Shown: positions 38,436 to 45,677 of the stretch, one piece after another
Layout: each line of letters begins with the position of its first letter
How positions within the stretch are numbered: position 1 is the stretch's first letter
Assembly: GCF_000682735.1 (NCBI RefSeq)
Contig: NZ_AWFD01000037.1
Location: 143,570-207,569 of the forward strand
DNA length: 64,000 nt
DNA from: Hyphomonas sp. CY54-11-8
GTDB taxonomy: Bacteria > Pseudomonadota > Alphaproteobacteria > Caulobacterales > Hyphomonadaceae
Direction of reading: 5' to 3'
Translations under genes and position numbers: made by a program
The notes under the pieces: generated by a model
What the model saw: the letters and a program-made list of their open reading frames with translations, nothing else
Told to the model about the DNA's origin: nothing
Database searches by the model: none

Positions 38436-39908
38436 ATGGTCGCTGCGCTTGCAGTTTATATTGTCCTTCAGTTTGCCATCGCCATCTGGGCAAGCCGGTT
38501 CGTCAATTCCGAAGCCGATTACTTTGTCGCCGGGCGCCGGTTCGGTGTGCTGATGGTCGGCGTGTCCGTGTTCGCCACCTGGTTCGGGGCGGAGACGGTG
38601 ATGGGCGCCTCCGGCGCCGTCGCGGAGGAAGGCCTTGCGGGCGGGCGGGCAGACCCGTTTGGCTACACGCTCTGCCTGATCGGCATGGCCCTCTTCCTAG
38701 CCTACAAGCTGCGCGATTCCGGCGTCATGACGTTTCCGGACTACATGCAGCTGCGTTTCGGTGCACGGGCGGAGGTCACCGCCGCTGTGCTGACCATCCC
38801 CACATCGATTATCTGGGCCTCGGCCCAGCTCCTCGCCATGGGACAGATCCTGTCGGAGACGGCAGGGATAGATCTCGGCTTTGCGCTGTTTGCAGGCGCC
38901 GTGATCATCATCGCCTATACGACGATTGGCGGCCTGCTCGGCGATGCGATGACCGACATGGTACAAGGTAGCGTGATGATGGGCGGCCTCGTCATCCTGC
39001 TGATCACGGTACTGGCGACCGGTGACTTCTCCTTCTCTCATATCGGGTCGGAACAGATGCAATGGCGTCTCACCGAAGAGGACGGCACGAAGGAAAGCTG
39101 GCTCTCCATGATCGACGCCTGGATGATCCCCATTGTCGGCTCGCTCGTGGCGCAGGAGGCAATCTCCCGCTTCCTCGGTGCAAAGTCCGCCAGCATCGCC
39201 CGTATGGGCTGCTACCTCGCCTCCGGGCTCTACCTGGTGCTCGGCGCCATCCCGCTGATCATCGGCCTGCTCGGCCATGCGGCAGGGTTCGAGGCCGAGA
39301 GCACCGACAGCTACCTGCCGGAACTCGCGCGGCAATACCTCTCCCCGCTTATGTACACCGTGCTGATGGGCGCGCTCGTTTCGGCCATCCTGTCGACCGT
39401 GGACACGACGCTGCTGGCCGTCTCCGCCATTGCCAGCCGGAACCTGATCGAGCGGGTGGCGCGCAACCTGCCGGAGCCTCGCAAACTCCTCTTCGGCCGC
39501 TCGCTGACCCTGCTGGCGGGTCTCTTCGCCTATGCCATCGCGGCCTCGGGCGAGACGATCAAGGGCCTTGTCGAGATTGCCTCCTCCTTTGGCTCGGCGG
39601 GCATAGCCGTCGCGCTGCTGATCGGACTGCATTCCAAATTTGGACGCGAAATGGCGGCCCTCGGGGCCATGGTGGCCGGGGCGCTCGCCAGCTTCTTCGG
39701 TGAGGGTATGCCGGCCTGGTTCGTCAGCCTGTTCGACGAGGCAACAGCGCAGTCCATGCCCGGCTGGACGCAGGGCTATGAGGGTTCATACCTGTTTGCC
39801 GTACTCGCTGCGTTGGCGGTCTATCTGGTAATTGGCCAGTTGGAATCCCGCGGCCTGATTGGGGATCGAAAAAAAAGCCCGGCTGCGATTGACGCGCCGG
39901 GCTTGTGA
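38436..39908 (+). CDS. sodium:solute symporter (SSS family)
   Basis: 490 residues with about 13 membrane helices. SSS motifs include SEADYFVAGRRFG, FATWFGAETVMGASG, TIGGLLGDAMTDMVQG and the ILSTVDTTLLAVSAI segment that holds Na+-site residues. The substrate is unknown. The last codons lie within a GC-rich hairpin that acts as terminator for transcription from the other side. ATG at 38436 has GGGAG upstream. Confidence 0.92.
   Translation: MVAALAVYIVLQFAIAIWASRFVNSEADYFVAGRRFGVLMVGVSVFATWFGAETVMGASGAVAEEGLAGGRADPFGYTLCLIGMALFLAYKLRDSGVMTFPDYMQLRFGARAEVTAAVLTIPTSIIWASAQLLAMGQILSETAGIDLGFALFAGAVIIIAYTTIGGLLGDAMTDMVQGSVMMGGLVILLITVLATGDFSFSHIGSEQMQWRLTEEDGTKESWLSMIDAWMIPIVGSLVAQEAISRFLGAKSASIARMGCYLASGLYLVLGAIPLIIGLLGHAAGFEAESTDSYLPELARQYLSPLMYTVLMGALVSAILSTVDTTLLAVSAIASRNLIERVARNLPEPRKLLFGRSLTLLAGLFAYAIAASGETIKGLVEIASSFGSAGIAVALLIGLHSKFGREMAALGAMVAGALASFFGEGMPAWFVSLFDEATAQSMPGWTQGYEGSYLFAVLAALAVYLVIGQLESRGLIGDRKKSPAAIDAPGL
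39868..39904 (-). terminator. intrinsic terminator, minus strand, inside the symporter 3' end
   Basis: On the minus strand, AAGCCCGGC (39896-39904) pairs with GCCGGGCTT (39875-39883), a 9-bp stem, followed by eight U (A run at 39869-39876). It is the strongest terminator on this strand here. It would end either the LysR transcript or the candidate small RNA just upstream. On the plus strand no T-tract follows the hairpin. It lies inside the last codons of the symporter gene, which therefore encode it. Confidence 0.85.
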
Positions 39909-39981
39909 GTATCGGGTCCCGAAGGGGGAGGAAACGCCCAATCGGAGGAATGATTGGGTAATGCCCGGGACCCTTGGCATG
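39868..39981 (-). ncRNA. candidate trans-acting small RNA with anti-Shine-Dalgarno loops
   Basis: Minus-strand transcript of about 114 nt. The outer stem GGGTCCCG (39966-39973) pairs with CGGGACCC (39914-39921). Inside, CCCAATC (39952-39958) pairs with GATTGGG (39937-39943), closing an 8-base loop, ATTCCTCC. A second motif, TTTCCTCCCCC, lies unpaired at 39924-39934. It ends in a 9-bp terminator stem with eight U. A possible promoter is at 39988-40014. CCUCC presented in loops is the design of several alphaproteobacterial small RNAs (the 'cuckoo'/CcsR and alpha-r14 types, known family style). Alternatively this is only the 3' UTR of the LysR gene. Expression is unproven. Confidence 0.55.
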
Positions 39982-39987
39982 ACGCCT

Positions 39988-40014
39988 AGATAGTCCCTTT
40001 TCGCACTTGCACAA
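39988..40014 (-). promoter_or_regulatory. possible promoter of the candidate small RNA
   Basis: On the minus strand TTGTGC (40009-40014) and CTATCT (39988-39993) are 15-16 bases apart, a plausible sigma-70-type -35/-10 pair. Transcription would start near 39981, just before the first stem. The match is moderate. Confidence 0.35.
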
Positions 40015-40034
40015 CCACCACTGCGTCAGATCAC

Positions 40035-40067
40035 TCATGCAATTATGCATGATTAACTGCAGTTAAT
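40035..40067. promoter_or_regulatory. two adjacent perfect palindromes upstream of the small RNA candidate
   Basis: TCATGCA-ATTA-TGCATGA (40035-40052) directly abuts ATTAACTGCAGTTAAT (40052-40067), a perfect 16-bp palindrome. Both contain T-N11-A, as in LysR-type sites; the second also resembles a TTAA-N6-TTAA CtrA-like motif (usual spacing seven). They lie just after the LysR stop codon and about 55-85 bases upstream of the proposed small RNA start. A regulator binding here could act on that RNA. Confidence 0.4.
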
Positions 40068-40973
40068 TTACACCTGCCGCATGGCTGAGCGGCGTAGCTG
40101 TTCTGTTTCAGCTGTTACGAAGTCGCGGAAGGCCGCAACCCGCTTCGAACGGCGCAGATCGCTTGGGTAGATAAAGTAGAGATCGAAGATCGGGCCGACA
40201 TTTTCCGGCAAGACCTTCACCAGCCGCGGCATGGTGGAGGCCATATAGTCCGGCACGTCCGCAATTCCGAGACCGGCATCGACCGCACGGAGCATGGCGA
40301 AGACATTGTTCACCTTCAGCGTGGCCGGGCGCGGCGGGGCGTCGTCGCGGCCGACACGGCAGGCAAAGCTCATCTCCTGCAGGGGCGAGCTTTCGTCGCC
40401 ATAGGCGATGATACGGTGATTATCGAGGTCCTGCGGCGTGCGCGGCATGCCGGCGGTCTTCAGATATTCCGGCGAGGCGTAGAGGTTCGTCGCCACCGTG
40501 CCGAGCTTGCGCTGGATCAGGTCTGCCTTGTCAGCGGCCCAGAGGCGGATAGCGCATTCGGCCTCCAGCTTCAGGAGGTCGTATTCCCGGTCTTCCAGGC
40601 GCAGGTCGAGGTGCAGGTCCGGGTGCTTCTTCACAAAGCCGCCGAGCCGCGGCACCAGCCAGGTGGACCCGAAGGCCACCGGCGCGGACACAATCAGTTC
40701 GCCCTGCGGGGTTTCCTGCTGGTCACGCAGCGCCGTGTTCGCAGACTGGGCTGCCTGCGCCATGTCCATGGTCGAGCGGAACAGTGTGTGGCCGGCATCG
40801 GTCAGCACAAGGCCGCGGGCATGGCGCTGGAACAGCGACACGCCCAGCGTTTCCTCCAGCGCCGCGATCTGGCGCGAGACAGCCGACTGCGAAATGCCCA
40901 GCCGGTCTCCGGCGGACGTCAGGCTGCCAGCTTCCGCTGCAGCATGGAAAGATCTCAGTTTGCCCCAATCCAT
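40068..40973 (-). CDS. LysR-family transcriptional regulator
   Basis: 301 residues. The N-terminal winged HTH (about 1-60) has LRSFHAAAEAGSLTSAGDRL and QSAVSRQIAALEE. The C-terminal domain is the GcvA/periplasmic-binding type (RLWAADKADLIQRKLGTV, VNNVFAMLRAVDAGLGIADV). The target is unknown. The PLP decarboxylase gene ends 39 bases upstream of its start on the same strand, so they may be co-transcribed; the palindromes just downstream are another possible target. Confidence 0.92.
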   Translation of the reverse strand: MDWGKLRSFHAAAEAGSLTSAGDRLGISQSAVSRQIAALEETLGVSLFQRHARGLVLTDAGHTLFRSTMDMAQAAQSANTALRDQQETPQGELIVSAPVAFGSTWLVPRLGGFVKKHPDLHLDLRLEDREYDLLKLEAECAIRLWAADKADLIQRKLGTVATNLYASPEYLKTAGMPRTPQDLDNHRIIAYGDESSPLQEMSFACRVGRDDAPPRPATLKVNNVFAMLRAVDAGLGIADVPDYMASTMPRLVKVLPENVGPIFDLYFIYPSDLRRSKRVAAFRDFVTAETEQLRRSAMRQV

Positions 40974-41012
40974 CTGTGACTTCTGACCGTTTCTTGTGCC
41001 TGCGGCAAGGGC

Positions 41013-42512
41013 CTAGCCCGCATCCTTGAGCGCCGCTTCCTTAACTGCTGCAACTTCCGGCGAAGCGGCGATGCGCTGCACTTCATCCAGCAGGATGTCG
41101 AGATCGGCGCGGGCCGTGCGGTGATTGGTGATATTCACGCGGATGGCGAGGCGCCCTTTCAGCCGCGTGGTCGATGGCGCGGCGCTCCCCTGCTCCTGCA
41201 GCTGGATGACGATCTCGTCGTTCATCGCATCGAGCACAGCGTCAGAGAGGCCGGGCTCGGTATAGCGGAAACAGCAGATGTTCAGCGCCACCGGCGCCAG
41301 CAATTCGAGGCCCGGCGTCTTCTCCACCTGCTCGCCGAGATATGAGGCCTGATAGCAATTACGCTCGATCATGCGGCCGAGGCGGTCGGTACCGAACTCG
41401 GCGATCTGCGCCCACACTTTGAGGGCCCGGAACCCACGTGACAGCTCCGGCCCATATTCAACAGGCCACGGATTACCGCCTGCAAGGCCGCGTGCCTTGG
41501 CGGTCAGGTAATCCGGCCGGTCGGTAAAGGCGGCGCGGTGCAGTTTCTCGTCGCGGATGAGGGCGAAGCCAGCATCGTAATTGACGTGCAGCCATTTATG
41601 GAAGTCGAAGGCCAGCGAGTCGGCGCGCTTCACGCCGGTCAACCGGCCCTTCACCCGGTCGCTCAGTACACCGAGCGATCCGAAGGCGCCATCGATGTGG
41701 AACCACATGCTCTCTTCGGCGGCGAGGTCAGCCAGTTCTTCCAGCGGGTCGATCGCGCCGACATTCACCGTGCCGGCCGTGCCGATCACGATGAAGGGCG
41801 TCAGGCCCGCTTCCCGGTCGGTGGCGATGGCGGCCTTCAGCGCGTCCATGTCAATCTCGAACCGGTCATTCGCCGGGATCTTGCGCAGCGCATCCGTGCC
41901 GAGGCCCAGGAGGTCAAACGCCCGCGCCACGCAGGAATGCGTCTCGGTCGAGGTATAGCCGACGAGGCCATGCCCGCAGATGCCTTCCTTGCGGCTATGG
42001 AAGTTCAGCCGCGCATCGCGCGCCACCTTCACCGCGATGATCGTCGCGATGGACGTACCGGAGACGACGATGCCGCTCGCGGTCTCCGGAAACTCGAACA
42101 GTTCCCGGCACCAGGCGACGACCTGCTTCTCGACATAGATCGCGCCATGGTCGCGCCCGCCGACATTGGCGTTCATCGCGCTGGCGGCAATCTCGGCCAG
42201 CAGGTTTGCCGGCGTGCCGGAGCCGTGCACCCAGCCGAAGAAACGCGGATTGGTATTGCCCGCGCCATAGGGCAGCAGCGCCTCCATCCGGCCCATCACG
42301 TCGGGCACACCCCAGCCCTCGCGGGGCAGCGGAGCCTTCAGCGTGTCCTTGATCTCGCCCGGCAGCTCTGTCCACACGCGGCCCTGGCGCGCGTCCTGCA
42401 GCCGGTCGATGGCGGCATCCAGCATGTGACGGGCCTGCGCGCGGAATTCGTCCCAGTTTTCCGGGTCGAGGGATTCCTGCGGTGTCGGCTCTTCAATGGG
42501 CTTGTCAGTCAT
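41013..42512 (-). CDS. PLP-dependent (aromatic amino acid-type) decarboxylase
   Basis: 499 residues, group II decarboxylase family. The PLP lysine is in AFDFHKWLHVNYDAGF. Other landmarks: FGWVHGSGTPANLLAEIAAS, the HSRKEG segment and WFHIDGAFGS. Homologues decarboxylate tryptophan, tyrosine, DOPA or glutamate, but substrate choice cannot be read here. It probably makes a biogenic amine. The LysR gene follows it on the same strand and may regulate it. Confidence 0.9.
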   Translation of the reverse strand: MTDKPIEEPTPQESLDPENWDEFRAQARHMLDAAIDRLQDARQGRVWTELPGEIKDTLKAPLPREGWGVPDVMGRMEALLPYGAGNTNPRFFGWVHGSGTPANLLAEIAASAMNANVGGRDHGAIYVEKQVVAWCRELFEFPETASGIVVSGTSIATIIAVKVARDARLNFHSRKEGICGHGLVGYTSTETHSCVARAFDLLGLGTDALRKIPANDRFEIDMDALKAAIATDREAGLTPFIVIGTAGTVNVGAIDPLEELADLAAEESMWFHIDGAFGSLGVLSDRVKGRLTGVKRADSLAFDFHKWLHVNYDAGFALIRDEKLHRAAFTDRPDYLTAKARGLAGGNPWPVEYGPELSRGFRALKVWAQIAEFGTDRLGRMIERNCYQASYLGEQVEKTPGLELLAPVALNICCFRYTEPGLSDAVLDAMNDEIVIQLQEQGSAAPSTTRLKGRLAIRVNITNHRTARADLDILLDEVQRIAASPEVAAVKEAALKDAG

Positions 42513-42579
42513 GCGCGCGTAATCACCCGCTTTTAGGCGTTTTGCAAAGCACCGGATGTCACAAGGGTGTCAATAATTT

Positions 42580-43147
42580 CTATTGGCTCGCCCATAAAAT
42601 CCGCGCGATCCACGCGATTTCACCCGGTTTGAACTCACGCGTGGGATAGTCGGGATTCAGCGAGGCCAGCGCGATTGTGCGGCTGTTTTTCCGCTCCAGA
42701 ACCTTCGCCATCACTTCCCCGCCAGTGGTTTTCGCAACGACACGGTCGCCCTTTTTCACCTCTGCCCCGGGGGCAACGATGATCCGGGCCCCCGCGCGGT
42801 AGGCAGGCTCCATCGAGTCGCCGCTGATTTCGAGGGCGTAGACCGTTTCCGTGCCGAGGCCGGGGAAGCGCACCTCTTCGCAACCCTGCCCCAAGGGAAA
42901 GCCGGCATCGTCGAAATAGCCGTCCCGGCCCGCCTGCGCGAAGCCGATCAGCGGTGCGGCCGCGCCCTGGCGGGCATCGATCGGCGCAGCGAAATCGTCA
43001 AAGCCCGAGCAGACCACGTCTAGCACGCGGGCGAGGCTCTCGGTGCTCGGCCAGCGCGGGCGGCCATCGGCGCGCGAGGCCCGAGGGGGCCAGCCCATGA
43101 TGGGCCGCCAGCTGGTCAATCCCCCGCCAGATATCCTTGTGCCGCAT
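42580..43147 (-). pseudogene. S24/LexA-like repressor with frameshifting deletion in the HTH
   Basis: From the ATG at 43147 the frame gives the typical start MRHKDIWRGIDQLAAHHG, then LAPSGLARR, and then loses sense, stopping at 42998 after 49 residues. The expected continuation (DGRPRWPSTESLARVLD) is in another frame right after LARR, and leads to a complete S24 peptidase domain (SGDSMEP serine, later lysine in VMAKVL). From memory of this family, about 16 residues holding the recognition helix are missing, a loss of roughly 50 bases. Both parts are otherwise intact. It is probably a non-functional gene, or a recent or assembly-caused deletion. Confidence 0.75.
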
Positions 43148-43501
43148 GAGGCCACACTCCGCCATGTTCGCGGAGGCCAGCGCTATAGGATTATTTGCCT
43201 ACGGTTAAGCGAGGGAGAAGTATCGTCATAGAGCGAATTCCCCCGCGCCAAACTAGTCTCTGGTGAGCTCATACAAGGCGATTGTCGCGGAAACACCGCC
43301 TACCAACATGCACGCAACAAGCAACTGCTACGATTGCAATAAGCTATCGTTGTTTAGTGTAGCCCAACGGATCGACCCATCATCACAGAACAGGCTAATA
43401 TACGCCTTTAAAACTCCTAAGCTGGTGACAGCGATGAACAGCGCACACCAAACGAAGATCCCACGATTTCTGCTCACCGGTTACCCCACCCTCGGGAATC
43501 T
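43148..43501. other. AT-richer gap between broken S24 gene and pdeM
   Basis: About 350 bases with visibly lower GC than the flanks, especially 43260-43470. It holds the upstream region of the S24 gene and a small minus-strand hydrophobic ORF, listed separately. A plus-strand frame from 43263 continues as antisense into pdeM and looks spurious. I see no RNA gene, repeat or mobile-element end. Confidence 0.5.
43253..43477 (-). pseudogene. small two-TM membrane ORF with an in-frame amber codon
   Basis: From GTG at 43477 the frame encodes 49 residues: a basic start (MSRNRG), a long hydrophobic stretch (IFVWCALFIAVTSLGVLKAY) and a polar tail. It ends at TAG (43328-43330). The same frame then stays open for 24 more codons, giving a second hydrophobic helix (LLVACMLVGGVSATIALY) and ELTRD before another TAG at 43253-43255. 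Two membrane helices separated by one amber codon suggest a decayed ~74-residue gene, a 49-residue gene or, less likely, readthrough. It begins 25 bases after pdeM on the same strand. No family recognised. Confidence 0.4.
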
Positions 43502-44227
43502 TCACAACTTCCACTGCGCCCCACGCGGAACATCCCCAAGCAGGTTCCCACCCGAAAGCACGAACACTTTCCCTTCGCCGAGGGCAAAGGCCGTCAGGCC
43601 TTCCGGAAAGACTTTGCCGAAGGCGTCGTCGAGGACGTTGAGGCCGCCGGTGAAGGCGCCCAGGGCGGGCATCACCAGCCGCGCGCCGTCGCTGGCGAAG
43701 CAGCGGCGGCGGACATTCCGTCCACGGCCTTTCACTTTCGCAACGGGATGGAGGTGCCCGGCGACCTCGCCCGCCTCCCCTTCCGGCTCGTGCCGGAAGA
43801 CGAGCGGGCCGAGGTGAACCGTCTTCTCCGCCCGGCCGCCCAGATGCGCCGGCGGGTCCGGGTCGTGGTTGCCTTCCACCCAGATCCAGTCATGGGCAGA
43901 GGTCAGCGCGCGGATGCGCTCCGCATAGGGTTCCGGCAGGCGCAGCTCGGCCGCACGGTCGTGAAAAGAGTCACCAAGCGAGATGATCGTCTGCGGCATC
44001 AACTGCGCACACAGCCGCTCGACCACGCCGAGCGTCGCGCCCGTGTCATAGGGCGGCAGCATCTGGCCTCGCGCGGCGTAGGAACTGCCCTTCTCAAGGT
44101 GCAGGTCCGAGACGACCAGCAGGCGCTGGCCCGGCCACCAGAGGCCGCCCTCCGGCAGCGGCACGAGCAGCTCGCCCGCAAGATGCAGGAAAGTCTCTTC
44201 ACGCCGGTTTGCGAGGGCTGCGGTCAT
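43502..44227 (-). CDS. pdeM: ligase-associated metallophosphoesterase PdeM
   Basis: 241 residues. Metallophosphatase motifs are complete: VVSDLHLEKG, LGDSFHDR, VEGNHDPD, FRHEP and GHLHPV. This subgroup (PdeM) has phosphodiesterase/endonuclease activity and belongs to a four-gene module with a DEXH helicase, an MBL exonuclease and an ATP-dependent ligase, all of which occur within the next 13 kb. Here pdeM is separated from the helicase by an acyltransferase gene on the other strand. Confidence 0.92.
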   Translation of the reverse strand: MTAALANRREETFLHLAGELLVPLPEGGLWWPGQRLLVVSDLHLEKGSSYAARGQMLPPYDTGATLGVVERLCAQLMPQTIISLGDSFHDRAAELRLPEPYAERIRALTSAHDWIWVEGNHDPDPPAHLGGRAEKTVHLGPLVFRHEPEGEAGEVAGHLHPVAKVKGRGRNVRRRCFASDGARLVMPALGAFTGGLNVLDDAFGKVFPEGLTAFALGEGKVFVLSGGNLLGDVPRGAQWKL

Positions 44228-44476
44228 GGGCGAACTCTGGACCGGCTCGCAAAACCGGTCAAATGCCGAATGCCGCCACGCGTCCTGCTGCCAAAGGCGG
44301 CCCGAGAAGGACGTTCAATTTTCAATGAAATTTCCCCCTCCGTTTGACGCAGAAATTAGGGCCGCTCTGTCATGATGGGCTCGAATTCGGGAATCTGGGC
44401 GGGACTAGTTCTGAAAACCGGCAAGTCTCTGTCTGCCCCTCATGGAGGCGGCGCCCACACAGGCGGATCTGCGGAA

Positions 44477-45598
44477 ATGTCCCGCGGTTTTTCACTGTAC
44501 CTGGACGCTATCCGCTTTCTCGCGGCCGTTTTCGTCTTCGTTTCGCACGCCGGCCATGCGCGCTTCAGTGATGGCTTCCTGAACCGGCTGCGCCAGCTGG
44601 ACATGGCAAGCGATGCGGTCATCGTCTTCTTCGTGCTGTCCGGCTTTGTCATTGCCTATACGACGCTGGCCAGAACACGCGGCGCGCAGGTTTTCGCCGA
44701 AGCGCGGCTGGCCCGCCTTTATTCCGTTGTCATTCCGGCGCTGATCCTGACCTTCGCGCTGGACACGGCAGGCACGATGTTGTTCCCGCAGACCTATCAC
44801 GCCGCCTGGTACAATGATGCCGGGCGCGCCGAACAATACCTGAAGGCATTTTTCTTCAGTACCCAGATCATGCCCGAAAACATCCGGCTCGGCTCGAATG
44901 CGCCCTTCTGGTCAGTCTCGTACGAGGCCTGGTACTACCTCGCCTTCGGCATCGCCGTGTTCGCGAAAGGGCGGATGCGCGCCCTGCTCCTGGCGGCCGT
45001 TGCTCTGGCAGCGGGGCCGCGGATCCTTCTGCTGGCGCCCGCATGGGCAATCGGCGTAGGCCTGTTCCTGCACCTGCGGGCTGGAGGCGCGGAGCGGGTG
45101 TCGCGGCCGATGGCGCTGATTTTTGCCGCGGCGCCGCTGGGGCTGTACGCCGGCATGCTGGCCGGCGGTGTGCCGCTAAAGCTGACATCGGTCGCGATCG
45201 ATCTGGGGCTGACGCCCGGTCTGCTCGGGTTTTCCGACAGGTTCGTCTGGGAAAACCTGCTTGGCCTCCTGATTGCGGTGCACTTCCTTGGCGTCTACTG
45301 CCTGTCCGGGCAAGCGCAGTGGATGTCCACGCGGGCCGGGCATCTCATCCGATGGTGCGCAGGCGCCACCTTCTCGATCTACCTGTTCCACTTCCCCATT
45401 CTCAGCTTCCTGCATGCGCTGCCGGGCTATGACGCCGCCAACCCGCTCCATGTTCAGATGCTGCTGGCCGCGACGCTGGCCGCCTGCTTTGCGCTCGCGG
45501 AAGTGTCGGAACGGCGGCTGGATGTCTGGAAACGGATGGTCAGCGCGCTTCTCCAGCGGCTCACCGCCCTCCCGGCGGCCGAGGCGCGCGGCACCTGA
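44477..45598 (+). CDS. acyltransferase-3 family membrane protein
   Basis: 373 residues from the ATG at 44477; an upstream frame from 44372 adds a Gly/Ser-rich stretch unlike the family. About ten membrane helices, beginning with LYLDAIRFLAAVFVFVSHAGH, which has the Arg and His of acyltransferase-3 enzymes; VFFVLSGFVIAYTT follows. Such enzymes O-acylate polysaccharides or lipids. It splits the two minus-strand repair genes pdeM and the helicase, with no obvious link to them. Confidence 0.85.
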   Translation: MSRGFSLYLDAIRFLAAVFVFVSHAGHARFSDGFLNRLRQLDMASDAVIVFFVLSGFVIAYTTLARTRGAQVFAEARLARLYSVVIPALILTFALDTAGTMLFPQTYHAAWYNDAGRAEQYLKAFFFSTQIMPENIRLGSNAPFWSVSYEAWYYLAFGIAVFAKGRMRALLLAAVALAAGPRILLLAPAWAIGVGLFLHLRAGGAERVSRPMALIFAAAPLGLYAGMLAGGVPLKLTSVAIDLGLTPGLLGFSDRFVWENLLGLLIAVHFLGVYCLSGQAQWMSTRAGHLIRWCAGATFSIYLFHFPILSFLHALPGYDAANPLHVQMLLAATLAACFALAEVSERRLDVWKRMVSALLQRLTALPAAEARGT

Positions 45599-45649
45599 GG
45601 TTCGTCGCACCGGGCCAAGGTATTTATGGTGTATACACGGTGTTGTTCA

Positions 45650-45664
45650 TGGTCCCGGGGACCA
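45650..45664. terminator. weak hairpin between convergent acyltransferase and helicase genes
   Basis: TGGTCC-CGG-GGACCA, a 6-bp stem with a 3-base loop, between the two stop codons. A perfect GTGTATACAC palindrome lies at 45629-45638. No T-tract, so a terminator role is weakly supported. Confidence 0.3.
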
Positions 45665-45677
45665 ATCTATCCAACAC

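Noticed and set aside
39914..39973. Plus-strand reading of the hairpin region, with GGAGGA before an ATG
   Set aside because: It gives only a three-codon ORF, no plus-strand gene follows, and the terminator's U-tract is on the minus strand.
40052..40067. CtrA binding site
   Set aside because: Spacing between TTAA halves is six, not the usual seven, so it is kept only as a palindrome.
43253..43330. Amber readthrough or recoding in the small membrane ORF
   Set aside because: No sign of pyrrolysine or a readthrough signal; a simple stop or gene decay is far more likely.
43263..43817. Plus-strand 184-residue ORF over the AT-richer gap
   Set aside because: Its second half is antisense to pdeM, composition is Pro/Ser/Arg-rich as shadow frames are, and no domain is visible.
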